Below the pieces are notes generated by a model. The model saw only the letters and a list, made by a program, of their open reading frames with translations. It made no database searches and was not told the DNA's origin. Below are positions 28,024 through 36,160 of a stretch of 64,000 nucleotides of DNA, piece by piece; position 1 is the stretch's first letter, and each line of letters begins with the position of its first letter. This DNA is from an uncultured bacterium (GTDB lineage: Bacteria; Myxococcota_A; Polyangia; Polyangiales; Houyiibacteriaceae), in contig CALJDU010000013.1 of the NCBI GenBank assembly GCA_938024995.1, forward strand, positions 1-64,000, read 5' to 3'. The position numbers and the translations under genes were made by a program.

Positions 28024-29404
28024 GGAGCGAGATGATGTCGTTGCTCAGCCCAACCACGGTCTGCGGCGCTCCGCTCGCGTCCCGATAGCCGAAGAGGTCC
28101 AAGATCTCTGGGAGCAGGTTCTCCGCGGGGACCTGGCTCTCGCTCGGCCGCAAGATCCGTCCCGTGCGCACGCTTCCGCCGGCTTGTCCCGCGAAGACGC
28201 GCGCGATGTCTTGGTACTGATGGTGGGCGGCGTCGCCGATGCCAGAGCCGTACATGACGAGGCTGTTGTGGAGCATGCTCTCGCCGTCCGCGTCGGTACG
28301 GTCTGCCAAGCCGCGGACGAGTCGCGCGAACGCTCCCGCGGACCACTTGGAGGACGTCATGAAGTTCGCCAAACGCGGCGCGTCGATGCCGTCCGCGGCG
28401 GTCGCGAAGTGCGTGAAGTAGTGGTAATCGCGGATCGGCTCGGACAGCCCTTCGATGTACGAGCCCGCGACCTGCCCACCCGTGCCGCCGCCTGCGCCCC
28501 AGGTCGTCAACGTGATGACGCGCGTGTGGTCGCACTCGAGCGCGAGGAGGGCCAGGTCGGTGAGGATCCGCGCCCGATCGAAGAGCGTCGCCGGGACGAA
28601 GCTAGCTTCGTCAGGTACGAGGCACGAGAGTTCTCGGCTCTCCGCGATACGCTGCTCCGTTTCGCGCAGCGTGGTGAAGTAGGCGTCGAGATGGCGCCGG
28701 TCGGCGGTGCCAAGCGTTCGCTCAAGACGCGCGCGCTCGTCGCTTACCCCATCGAGCACGCTGCGCCGGAGCAGTAAGCGATGTTGAAAGCGGGCGATGT
28801 CAGCGCGCGCTTCAGCCGGACCGAAGATACGCGTGAACACCTCGAGCGGGTCGCTGATCCAGGGGTCGGCGTCGGCGCTGCTCAGCCACGAAAGCGAGTG
28901 GAGGGTGGAAGGCCCGGTCCGTGGCGCGAGCCCCAGGTTGAGCGGACGGTGACCCGTGAGACGCGCGATCTTTTGATCGATCGAGGCGTCATCGACGAGC
29001 ACCTCCCGCCATGAGGTGTCCGAGCCGCTCGGCTTGAGCGAGCTCCCGGTGAGGTAGTTGGGATGCTCGCCCCAGTGCCCAATCGCGCCCGCCAGACCGA
29101 GGGTCTGCGTCCCGTAGTAGAAGGACTCGCGCCGGATGTTCTGGAGCTGAATCAGGTCGGCTTTGAAGTCGCGCAGCTCATGGAGAATGTGTGACGGATC
29201 GTCGAGGCGCTCAAAGGTCGCGCCAGCGCGCCAGTGGTCAGTGGTGTGGAAGCTGCCGCCTTGGACGACGCCGCCTGGCGCGTAGATGGCGATGAACCGC
29301 TTGGGCACATCACCGTCTTGGGCGCGCGTGAGCGACGGCAAGAACGGGAGCGCGACGCTCGCGGTCGCGCCGCGCAAGAACCGGCGACGGGAAAAGGCGC
29401 TCAT
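28019..29404 (-). CDS. DUF1552 family Tat-exported protein
   Basis: 461 aa from ATG 29404. The N-terminus has a twin-arginine signal (SRRRFLRG, then a hydrophobic stretch ending about residue 28, LTRAQ). The body matches the DUF1552 pattern (FIAIYAPGGV near the start, GSGIGDAAHHQYQDI near the end). Such proteins, frequent in Planctomycetes and Myxococcota, are nearly always encoded beside a DUF1592-type cytochrome protein, as here. Their biochemical role is not established; the fold has been likened to alkaline-phosphatase or sulfatase-like proteins. The start overlaps the stop of the DUF1592 gene by four bases, so the two should be made together. Twin-arginine export implies folding in the cytoplasm first. 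Confidence 0.9.
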   Translation of the reverse strand: MSAFSRRRFLRGATASVALPFLPSLTRAQDGDVPKRFIAIYAPGGVVQGGSFHTTDHWRAGATFERLDDPSHILHELRDFKADLIQLQNIRRESFYYGTQTLGLAGAIGHWGEHPNYLTGSSLKPSGSDTSWREVLVDDASIDQKIARLTGHRPLNLGLAPRTGPSTLHSLSWLSSADADPWISDPLEVFTRIFGPAEARADIARFQHRLLLRRSVLDGVSDERARLERTLGTADRRHLDAYFTTLRETEQRIAESRELSCLVPDEASFVPATLFDRARILTDLALLALECDHTRVITLTTWGAGGGTGGQVAGSYIEGLSEPIRDYHYFTHFATAADGIDAPRLANFMTSSKWSAGAFARLVRGLADRTDADGESMLHNSLVMYGSGIGDAAHHQYQDIARVFAGQAGGSVRTGRILRPSESQVPAENLLPEILDLFGYRDASGAPQTVVGLSNDIISLR

Positions 29405-31224
29405 CGGTCCGCTCCTTCGCTGGCTTCTTCACGGTCTTCGTCGGGGGCCTCGAGGCTCGCGGCTTCGTCTCGCGTAAAGACGTCGCTCTCCACCAAGGCG
29501 CGGAGCCACGTCTGGGCGTGAATGTCCGAAGGCATCCCCGCGACCAGCTTCCGAACGCGGCACATCTCCGCTTCGCCGAGGTCCCGCGCCACCAGGTACG
29601 TCATCATCTTTTGCGAGATGCACATCCGGAACGCGAGCGAGTCGCGGAGGTAGTCGCCGAGCTGCCGGTGGTCGTCGAAGTGACGCATCCCCGGCAGCCG
29701 TCCCGCGGTCTCGATCGGGTGCCCGTCTTCGTAGAGCTCGCGCGGCACCCCCCACGCATCGAAGCCTTCAAGCCCGAAGCCGATCTCGTCCATCACTTCG
29801 TGGCAGCCGGCGCACTGCAGCACCGAGCGCCGCGCCGCGGACTCCTCGCGCGGCGTCTCGGGGTTGGTCATCGCGATCTCTTCTTGCACCGCGGCGACCT
29901 CATCGGGATCCGCGGGCGGAGGGAGATTGGTGCAGAGCAAGTTCTCGAGGACCCACTTTCCGCGAACGACCGGGCTGGTCTCCGTGCTGCCGGCGGACGC
30001 GACGTGCACCGCGGCTTGCGCGAAGAGGCCACCGCCGCGCGCTGTTCGGACCTCACGGAAGTGATCGCCCTCGACGCCCTCGATGCCGTAGTACGTGGCG
30101 ACCTGTTCGTTGAGGTAAGCGACCTCGGACGAGAACAGCGCGCCCATTTCACGATCCCGCGCGAGCCACTCGCGGAAGCCCACGCGCGACTGTTCTTCCA
30201 AGTCGCGCAGCAAGTCGGTGGAGACCGGCAGCAGGGAGACGTCACCGGCGGTGAGGCCGTCGACCGCTTGCGTGATCTTCAGCCAGCGCATCGCGAAACG
30301 GTCCGCCAAGACGTCGGGCGCCGACTCGATCAAGAGCCGCGTGAGGAGCTCATCGAGATCGCGGGTGGCGTCTTCGGGCGACGGGCTCCGGGAACCCAGC
30401 GCGGCGACGAGACGTCCGGGAGGAGCGAGCGCGTCGCCGGGGAGCTCGAACGTGATCTCGGGACTGAGCAGGAGCCGCGTCATCGCGAGCTGCAGCGCAT
30501 CTTGATCGAAGGGGTCCGCGCCGACCGACGCGAAGAGAGCCTGCGCCGAAGTCAGCACATCGGGGCTCGTCCCGAGCGCGGTCGAGAGCTCGATGAGCAG
30601 GGCGTCGCCACACACGGCGTCCGCGCACTCGTGATCAGCGAGGTACAGCGCGGCGACTTGCTCCATCGCGTCGAGCAGCGTCTCGGCAGAGTTCGCGAGG
30701 ACGAGCGCTTCCGCGTCGAGGTTGTCGAACACTTCCGAGTCGTCGTAGCCCGTGCGATAGCCAGCGACGGCCGAAGAGACGCTGGAGAGGTCGAGGTCGA
30801 GCCGACTCGCGAGACGCTCGGCGAGCTGTACGCGTGGGGTCGGCACGGGGCGCGCGACCTCGGGCAAGGGCGGGCAGTCCACGTCGGCCGAGTCGTAGCG
30901 GAGCGCGTAGGCGAGCAGCTCGCGGTCGGCTTCGTCGAGCCGGCTGGAGAACGCGCGCATGAGCGGCACGCGATCAAGCGCACGGGTGATCGACGCGAGG
31001 CTCTTGTTCTGTTTGTCGGTCTCCTCGAAGACGCCGTGGCACGAGGCACAGTTTTCGTCGTAGAGCGCGCGGCCAGCGTAGAAGCGCTCGGGCTCGACCG
31101 GGGCGAGCTCGGGCGGGTCCCGCTCGATCGGTGGCCGGTTGGTCTCCGGGTCCGCGATCTCGCCGCTGCATGCAGTAAGGACAAACCCACATGCGAAAAT
31201 GAGCGTTGAGACGCGCGTCACCAT
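29401..31224 (-). CDS. DUF1592/DUF1588-type c-heme lipoprotein
   Basis: 607 aa. Lipoprotein signal with Cys 19 (FVLTAC). Two c-type heme sites: CASCH (59-63) in an N-terminal cytochrome-like domain and CAGCH (471-475) in the C-terminal region. The remainder carries DUF1587/1592/1588/1585-like blocks, with DUF1592 about 290-400 (RLLIESAPDVLADRFAMRWLKI), DUF1588 about 400-500 and DUF1585 at the end. It is shorter than the usual planctomycete versions. The pairing with the Tat-exported DUF1552 protein points to a periplasmic or surface redox complex of unknown substrate. First gene of the pair; ATGA overlap with its partner. Confidence 0.9.
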   Translation of the reverse strand: MVTRVSTLIFACGFVLTACSGEIADPETNRPPIERDPPELAPVEPERFYAGRALYDENCASCHGVFEETDKQNKSLASITRALDRVPLMRAFSSRLDEADRELLAYALRYDSADVDCPPLPEVARPVPTPRVQLAERLASRLDLDLSSVSSAVAGYRTGYDDSEVFDNLDAEALVLANSAETLLDAMEQVAALYLADHECADAVCGDALLIELSTALGTSPDVLTSAQALFASVGADPFDQDALQLAMTRLLLSPEITFELPGDALAPPGRLVAALGSRSPSPEDATRDLDELLTRLLIESAPDVLADRFAMRWLKITQAVDGLTAGDVSLLPVSTDLLRDLEEQSRVGFREWLARDREMGALFSSEVAYLNEQVATYYGIEGVEGDHFREVRTARGGGLFAQAAVHVASAGSTETSPVVRGKWVLENLLCTNLPPPADPDEVAAVQEEIAMTNPETPREESAARRSVLQCAGCHEVMDEIGFGLEGFDAWGVPRELYEDGHPIETAGRLPGMRHFDDHRQLGDYLRDSLAFRMCISQKMMTYLVARDLGEAEMCRVRKLVAGMPSDIHAQTWLRALVESDVFTRDEAASLEAPDEDREEASEGADR

Positions 31225-31269
31225 GCCTCAAGGTTATCGCCTGCAGAGTCTCCCTACCAGCGATGCTGC

Positions 31270-31653
31270 CTACAGTGGAAGCGCTTGAGTGAGGTCGAGG
31301 GTGACGATTCCGTCGCGAACAAAGAACGGGATCGGGATCAGCCGGTCGCCTTTGCAGGGACCCGCGACGCAATACCCGTCAGCGAGATCAAAGATCGCGC
31401 CGTGTGTTCGGCACATGAGGTGCCGTTTGCCGTCGTCAAAATAGTCTCGCGGTCCGAGGGGAACCGGGATGTGGCGGCACTCGTTCACGTATGCGCGGAT
31501 GTGGCCGTCGTGGTCACGCAAGACGATCGCCGTTCGGAAGTAGTTGGGCCGAGCGCGCTCGCCGTCTCGCCGTGGCGGTTTCGGGAGCGAGACGACCCGC
31601 ACTTCGCCAGAGGAGAGCGTGGCCGCGGCTCCTGCGTTGAGATGCTTGCTCAC
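31270..31653 (-). CDS. Rieske [2Fe-2S] ferredoxin-like protein (127 aa)
   Basis: The start at GTG 31653 overlaps the metallophosphatase stop (GTGA) and is preferred to longer frames that run antisense-like through that gene. The cluster ligands are C59-x-H61 and C81-x2-H84, the Rieske spacing, and a further pair (C94, C99 region, GYCVAGPCKGD) lies where such ferredoxins have the loop around the cluster. There is no signal peptide or membrane anchor, so it is a soluble cytoplasmic ferredoxin of the dioxygenase-component or NirD type. Its oxygenase or reductase partner is not in the window. Translational coupling to a phosphatase gene is unusual. Confidence 0.85.
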   Translation of the reverse strand: MSKHLNAGAAATLSSGEVRVVSLPKPPRRDGERARPNYFRTAIVLRDHDGHIRAYVNECRHIPVPLGPRDYFDDGKRHLMCRTHGAIFDLADGYCVAGPCKGDRLIPIPFFVRDGIVTLDLTQALPL

Positions 31654-32303
31654 GTCGCGCACCACGCGCGGGTCGCTTTGACGGAGACCACCTTCGCCTC
31701 GGGCAAGAGATAGGCGCTGAGCGCCCCGCCGTACACGCAGCCCGTGTCGAGACCGGTCGCGTGTTTGTGAACCTGGAGCCCGCGGATGGCGTCGTGCCCA
31801 AAGACGACGTGAGCCGGTCCTCTCCATTGCGACGCCCACGGCTTCCCCTCGATGCGATACGAGGGTTCACCGCGCACCAAGCTGCGGAGGTTCATCATGT
31901 CTTCGGGACGCTGCTTGCGAAGCGGGACGCCCGGCCGAAGACCACCATGGACGACCACCGTGTCGTGCTCAGGAAGCTTGAGGACGTAAGGCAGGGTCTC
32001 GAGCCACGCGAAGTCCCGGTCCGTCAGCGTCGCGAACGCGGTCAAGTGTCGCTCCGCCATCTTGGGCTCTTTGCCTTTTCGGATGGCGTTCACGTAGGAC
32101 AGCGCGCGGGCGTCATGGTTCCCGAGAACCGCGCGGGCGTTGAGCTTCCGCGCGCGCTTGACCACCGCGTGGGAATCGGGGCCCTTGGCGACCAGGTCGC
32201 CGACGAAGACCACGTCGCGTCCGTCCCCAAACTCGCGGAGGAGGAGGTCGAGCTCTTCGATGCACCCGTGAACGTCGCCAATGATGAGGGTCTCGTTGCC
32301 CAC
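31650..32303 (-). CDS. ApaH/PPP-type metallophosphatase
   Basis: 217 aa from GTG 32303. It opens directly with the phosphoesterase motifs: GDVHG (D10, H12), GDLVAKGPDS (D36), GNHD (N62, H63) and VVVHGG. The KGPDS form of the second motif is typical of ApaH-like diadenosine polyphosphate or nucleotide hydrolases rather than of eukaryote-type protein phosphatases with DRG. Two-metal phosphoesterase, probably on dinucleoside polyphosphates or phosphoproteins. Longer in-frame starts would run past the divergent comEA-like gene and are rejected. First gene of a two-gene unit with the Rieske protein. Confidence 0.88.
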   Translation of the reverse strand: MGNETLIIGDVHGCIEELDLLLREFGDGRDVVFVGDLVAKGPDSHAVVKRARKLNARAVLGNHDARALSYVNAIRKGKEPKMAERHLTAFATLTDRDFAWLETLPYVLKLPEHDTVVVHGGLRPGVPLRKQRPEDMMNLRSLVRGEPSYRIEGKPWASQWRGPAHVVFGHDAIRGLQVHKHATGLDTGCVYGGALSAYLLPEAKVVSVKATRAWCAT

Positions 32304-32423
32304 GTTGCCAACTCTAAGGCGGCGATTGTTGTTCGGGGGATTTTTTGATCCCGCGCTCGACCTTTGGTCGTCCCCCCCCGAACGGACTGGTAACGCCGCG
32401 CTCTCGATGACGATGAGGAGGGC

Positions 32424-32795
32424 GTGACGCAGAACAAGAACAAGGTTCATCGCGTGTTGGCGCTCGCGGTCTTGGCGATGTCGGTCGCTTCGCTCGCGGC
32501 GATCGAATCTGAACATCGGCCGCTTCGCGCACCGCAGGTGTTGGCTCGCGACGCGGTCTCTCCGGAGGTGGTCGCGCTTCGCGACGGGGCGCAGCTGGAT
32601 CTGAACGCGGCCACCACGAGCGAGCTGCGTCTGCTCCCACGGGTCGGTCCGGTGCTCGCCGAACGGATCGCCGAACACCGTCCGTATCGTGATGTGGCGG
32701 ACCTCGCGCGCGTTCCGGGCATTGGCCAAAAGACGCTCGCGCGTCTGCGTTCTTGGGTAAAAGTGGACAGCGCCACGCAGCAAAAACACGAGTGA
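32424..32795 (+). CDS. ComEA-like helix-hairpin-helix protein
   Basis: 123 aa from GTG 32424 behind a strong GAGGAGGG site. One N-terminal membrane helix or signal (VLALAVLAMSVASLAA). The C-terminal 60 residues form tandem helix-hairpin-helix motifs (LDLNAATTSELRLLP, RVGPVLAERI, VPGIGQKTLARL), the non-specific DNA-binding unit of ComEA. In transformable bacteria ComEA binds incoming DNA in the periplasm. No other competence genes are here, and stand-alone HhH proteins of this size are common, so a role in DNA uptake is plausible rather than shown. Confidence 0.88.
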   Translation: MTQNKNKVHRVLALAVLAMSVASLAAIESEHRPLRAPQVLARDAVSPEVVALRDGAQLDLNAATTSELRLLPRVGPVLAERIAEHRPYRDVADLARVPGIGQKTLARLRSWVKVDSATQQKHE

Positions 32796-32890
32796 CTGCG
32801 CAGGTTTCGTGGCGAGCGCTTGCGCCGCTACGGCGCGCCCGTTAGGACGCAACAGACGGCCGTAAGAACGCCGAGGAAGGTGCTTAGAAT

Positions 32891-34192
32891 ATGAAACGCG
32901 CGACCCTTCTCATGCTCGCAGGAGCCCTGAGTCTCTCGCTGGGCGTCATCGGCTGCGGCGATGACGACACTCGCGGTGAGGACACTGGCGGCGGTACAGA
33001 CACCGGCGGCACGGACACAGGCGGCGGTGGCGAAGACACGGGCACCGGCGAGTGCGTGTCGGCGGCGAACGAAGACACCCGCGCGCTCTGCACCGACGGC
33101 TGTGACAACGACATGGACGGCCTGACCGATTGCGAGGACTTCGGGTGCGAAGGCGTCCCCGGTTGCGACGTCGCCGTTTGCGACACCGTCACCGAGCGCG
33201 AGAACACCGACGCCGCAGGGTGTAGCGATGGCTGCGACAACGACGGCAACGGCTTCGCGGACTGCGACGACTTCGCGTGCCGCGGCACCACCAGCTGCCC
33301 TGTCGAGTTCAGCAACAAGGCCTGCTCGGACGGCCTCGACAACGACGGTAACGGCTTCATCGACTGCGAGGACTTCGGCTGCAGCGGTGGCGACGAGGGC
33401 TTCGGCTTGGCGGTTTGCGTTCGCGAGAGCAACAACTTCACGTGCAGCGACGGCCTGGACAACGACGGTGACGGCGATGTTGATTGCGACGACGACGGGT
33501 GTCAGCGCGAGCACATCGTGGTCTGCGACGGCGGCGCGGTTCCGCCTCAGGCGATGTGGCCCACGCTCGTCAACACGCGCTGCAGCGACGGCGAAAACAA
33601 CGACGGCGACATGGCCGACGATGGGCGTCCGTTCACCGATTGCGGCGACTTCGACTGCTTGAACAGCTTCGAGGCCACCACGTGTCACGACCTCATGGCC
33701 GAGAACAACAACATCGCGTGCAAGGACGGTGTCGACAACGACAAGGATGGCGTCGTGGATTGCGCCGAGCCCAGCTGCCAGCGCGAGGGGATCGTTGTTT
33801 GCGACGGCGAGACCGCTGTCACGCTCACCGACGCCGAGATCGGCTCCATGATGAACGCCATCTGCGAAGACGGTATGGACAACGACGACAACGGCTTCAC
33901 GGACTGCATGGACTTCGGTTGCTCGCAGGACGCGTTCCAGACGGTCTGCGGCGCGACGGAGAACAACGACGTGACCTGCGCCGACGGCATGGACAACGAC
34001 GGCAACGGCTTCATCGACTGCATGGACTTCGGGTGCTCCCGCAACCCGATGATCACGGTCTGCGAGACCGAGGTCACCGTGGCGGATTGCTCCGACGGCT
34101 TCGACAACGATGGCAACGGCTTCCCGGACTGCTTCGACCGCAACTGCCGAAACGAAGACGAGCCGAGCCGCTCGACGCCCGCCTGCCAGTAG
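32891..34192 (+). CDS. Lipoprotein with nine Cys/Asp metal-binding-like repeats (433 aa)
   Basis: Lipoprotein signal with Cys about residue 22 (LSLGVIGC), mature start C-G-D-D-D, then a Thr/Gly/Asp linker. The rest is nine repeats of the form C-[STAEK]-D-G-x-[DN]-N-D-x-[DN]-G-x-x-D-C-x-D-x-x-C. The D-N-D-x-[DN]-G core resembles the putative metal-binding motif of the MopE family and calcium loops of EF-hand or dockerin type; the flanking Cys probably form disulfides. The fifth repeat has an insertion (NNDGDMADDG) that breaks the loop. A terminator-like hairpin follows. Likely a rigid calcium-binding surface lipoprotein. Confidence 0.85.
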   Translation: MKRATLLMLAGALSLSLGVIGCGDDDTRGEDTGGGTDTGGTDTGGGGEDTGTGECVSAANEDTRALCTDGCDNDMDGLTDCEDFGCEGVPGCDVAVCDTVTERENTDAAGCSDGCDNDGNGFADCDDFACRGTTSCPVEFSNKACSDGLDNDGNGFIDCEDFGCSGGDEGFGLAVCVRESNNFTCSDGLDNDGDGDVDCDDDGCQREHIVVCDGGAVPPQAMWPTLVNTRCSDGENNDGDMADDGRPFTDCGDFDCLNSFEATTCHDLMAENNNIACKDGVDNDKDGVVDCAEPSCQREGIVVCDGETAVTLTDAEIGSMMNAICEDGMDNDDNGFTDCMDFGCSQDAFQTVCGATENNDVTCADGMDNDGNGFIDCMDFGCSRNPMITVCETEVTVADCSDGFDNDGNGFPDCFDRNCRNEDEPSRSTPACQ

Positions 34193-34207
34193 GACAAGCG
34201 ACCCAGT

Positions 34208-34243
34208 GAAACGCGGCGCGGGCTTCGGCCTCCGCCGCGTTTC
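34208..34243. terminator. Hairpin between convergent genes, probable bidirectional terminator
   Basis: GAAACGCGGCG (34208-34218) pairs exactly with CGCCGCGTTTC (34233-34243). It lies 15 bases after the metal-repeat lipoprotein stop and 11 before the stop of the convergent beta-barrel gene. There is no clear T-run, so termination efficiency is uncertain. Confidence 0.6.
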
Positions 34244-34254
34244 GCGTTAACGCT

Positions 34255-34818
34255 TCAGATCTCGAAGGCGAACGAGACGCGGAGACCGGCTTGGATCAGG
34301 ATGGCGCCGGCTGACGGAGCGCTGAGCTCGAGCGGCAGCCACGCGACGCGGACGTCCAGGCCGACGATGACCTTGCGGCTCACGAGGTAGTCAACGCCGA
34401 CCAGCGCGTGAAGCCCGAGGTTGGCGCCGGCTTCATTGGCGAACGCGAACGCGCCGTTGATCCCGAGTCCCACGAACGGAACGATCTGCAGGATGTCGAT
34501 GAGGTAGACGACCTCGGCGTGGAAAGTCAGCAAGTGCGCGGTCACCTCTGCGGGGTGGAGCGCGTAGCCCACGCGCCCGCTGATCGTGAACGCATCGCTC
34601 AGCCCTACGCTCGCGCTGAGCCCGAGGGTGGGGCCTGCGCTTCCGATCGCGCTCTCCGCTGCGGCGATCTGCGAGTACCCAAGGTCGACCGAGACCGTCG
34701 CCTGGTCCTCAAACGCCTTCGCGGGCGCTGGAAAGACCATCGTTGCGAGCCAGACGAGCGCAAAAGCGCAAAGGGACCCAGTTCCGCGTGTCGCGCGGCG
34801 CAGCGAGCGAGCTGACAT
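34255..34818 (-). CDS. Outer-membrane beta-barrel-like protein (187 aa)
   Basis: The start at ATG 34818 gives a signal peptide with an arginine-rich n-region and cleavage near FPAPAKA. The mature part is a series of alternating amphipathic strands (SVDLGYSQI, LGLSASVGLSDAFTISGRVGYAL, KVIVGLDVRVAWLPL) and ends in a strand finishing F-A-F-E-I; an aromatic-containing last strand recalls the BAM signal, though the terminal residue is Ile rather than Phe. The size suits an eight-stranded barrel of OmpA/OmpW type. Function unknown; convergent with the metal-repeat lipoprotein. Confidence 0.75.
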   Translation of the reverse strand: MSARSLRRATRGTGSLCAFALVWLATMVFPAPAKAFEDQATVSVDLGYSQIAAAESAIGSAGPTLGLSASVGLSDAFTISGRVGYALHPAEVTAHLLTFHAEVVYLIDILQIVPFVGLGINGAFAFANEAGANLGLHALVGVDYLVSRKVIVGLDVRVAWLPLELSAPSAGAILIQAGLRVSFAFEI

Positions 34819-34984
34819 GTGGAATCCATAGCACAAGGCGCGCGTTGACTCGCGCGGGTCGACCGGTATATTCCGCGCGATCTTTGTGGAGGGCGTCCCT
34901 CCGCCGTTCGCTTCGCGCAGTGTTTTCCAAATCCCAAGAACAACTGCGCTGCCGGGCATACGCCCACTTTCCTTGGAGCCATCC

Positions 34985-36160
34985 GTGACCGACGAGCCGA
35001 ACACCGACGACGACCTCACCCCCGAAGAAGAGGGAGACGATCACGATCACGACGATCATGATCACGAGGACCACGAAGACGAGGACCACGAAGACGAGGT
35101 CGACGAGGCGCAGGCGGAGGAAGACGCCAATGAAGAGAAGCGCGCGGCGGCTCGTAAGGCCGTCGCTGCGGCGGCCGCCGCCAAAGCGGTGTCTTCGCGC
35201 AAGCGCGGACGTGGTGCCAAAAAGAAGAGCAAGGGCTCGACCGCCGGTGAGCGTCTCGCCGCCGCGAAGGCCGCGAAGGCCGCGCGCAAGGCCGCCGAGC
35301 GGGGCAAGCAGGCGGAGATGCTCGAAGACGCGGCGCTGCAGCAGGCCGCGGTCGCGACCGATTGGTTTGAGCAGAACCGCCAAATGCTCATGATGGGTGT
35401 GGGCGCGGTTCTCGTGCTCGGCATCAGCATCTTCGCGTGGAGCACCATTTCCACGAGCAACGCGCGCGCGGCCTCGGGCGCGCTGAGCGAGGCCACGCGG
35501 ACGGCCATCGCGCCCATCGTTGCCGAACCTGAAGAAGGCGACGACCGCGAGATGTACCCGACCGCTACGGCGCGCGCCGAAGCAGCGCTCCCGAAGTACC
35601 GCGCGGTCATCAGCGAACACGGTGGAACCCAAGCGGCGACCTGGGCACGACTCGGCGAGGCGGTCACGCTCGGCCAGCAGGGCGACCACGCCGGCGCGCA
35701 GAGCGTCTTCTCGACGGTTCTCTCCGAGAAGACGACCCCCGCGATTGAAGCCCGCGCCACCGAGGGTCTCGCCTTCGCGTACGAAGCGCAGGAGAACTAC
35801 AGCGAGGCGAAGTCTCGTTTTGAGGACCTCGGCCGCATCGACAACGGTGCTCACCGCATCCTCGCGGACTACCACATCGCGCGCATGCACCTCGTGATGG
35901 ACGAAGAGGTCGAGGCCAAGGAGAAGCTCCGCGGCGTGCTTGATGCGCTCCAGGCGGAGGACGCTCCGGACCTTCCCTACGTTCGCGACCAAGCCGAGCT
36001 TCGGCTGATGGCGATCGACAGCTCGCTGGTCCAGCGCCCGAGCGCGGGCATGCCTGGCCTCGGTCTGGGCGGCGGCGCTGGCGGCCCTGGTGGTAACATC
36101 TCCCAAGAGCAGCTCCAGGAGCTGCTTCGGCGCGCGAAGCAGGGGCAGGGCGCGCAGTGA
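34985..36160 (+). CDS. YfgM-like membrane-anchored TPR protein with His/Asp/Glu-rich N-terminus (391 aa)
   Basis: GTG 34985. Residues 1-50 are extremely acidic and His-rich (DHDHDDHDHEDHEDEDHEDE at about 19-38), then a Lys/Ala/Arg-rich helix (50-110), one membrane helix (about 134-153) and a periplasmic TPR-like domain (about 190-350; ATWARLGEAVTLGQQGDHAGA, EARATEGLAFAYEAQENYSEA). The C-terminus is Gly-rich. The order anchor plus TPR, followed at once by a BamB-like gene, matches the yfgM-bamB arrangement of proteobacteria, where YfgM is a SecYEG-associated periplasmic chaperone partner. The charged cytoplasmic arm is an addition not found in YfgM and could bind metal. GTGA overlap with the next gene. 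Confidence 0.8.
   Translation: MTDEPNTDDDLTPEEEGDDHDHDDHDHEDHEDEDHEDEVDEAQAEEDANEEKRAAARKAVAAAAAAKAVSSRKRGRGAKKKSKGSTAGERLAAAKAAKAARKAAERGKQAEMLEDAALQQAAVATDWFEQNRQMLMMGVGAVLVLGISIFAWSTISTSNARAASGALSEATRTAIAPIVAEPEEGDDREMYPTATARAEAALPKYRAVISEHGGTQAATWARLGEAVTLGQQGDHAGAQSVFSTVLSEKTTPAIEARATEGLAFAYEAQENYSEAKSRFEDLGRIDNGAHRILADYHIARMHLVMDEEVEAKEKLRGVLDALQAEDAPDLPYVRDQAELRLMAIDSSLVQRPSAGMPGLGLGGGAGGPGGNISQEQLQELLRRAKQGQGAQ

Noticed and set aside
29518..31209. 563-residue plus-strand frame opposite the two-heme lipoprotein
   Set aside because: The minus strand carries a lipobox, two CxxCH sites and known domain blocks; the plus frame has none.
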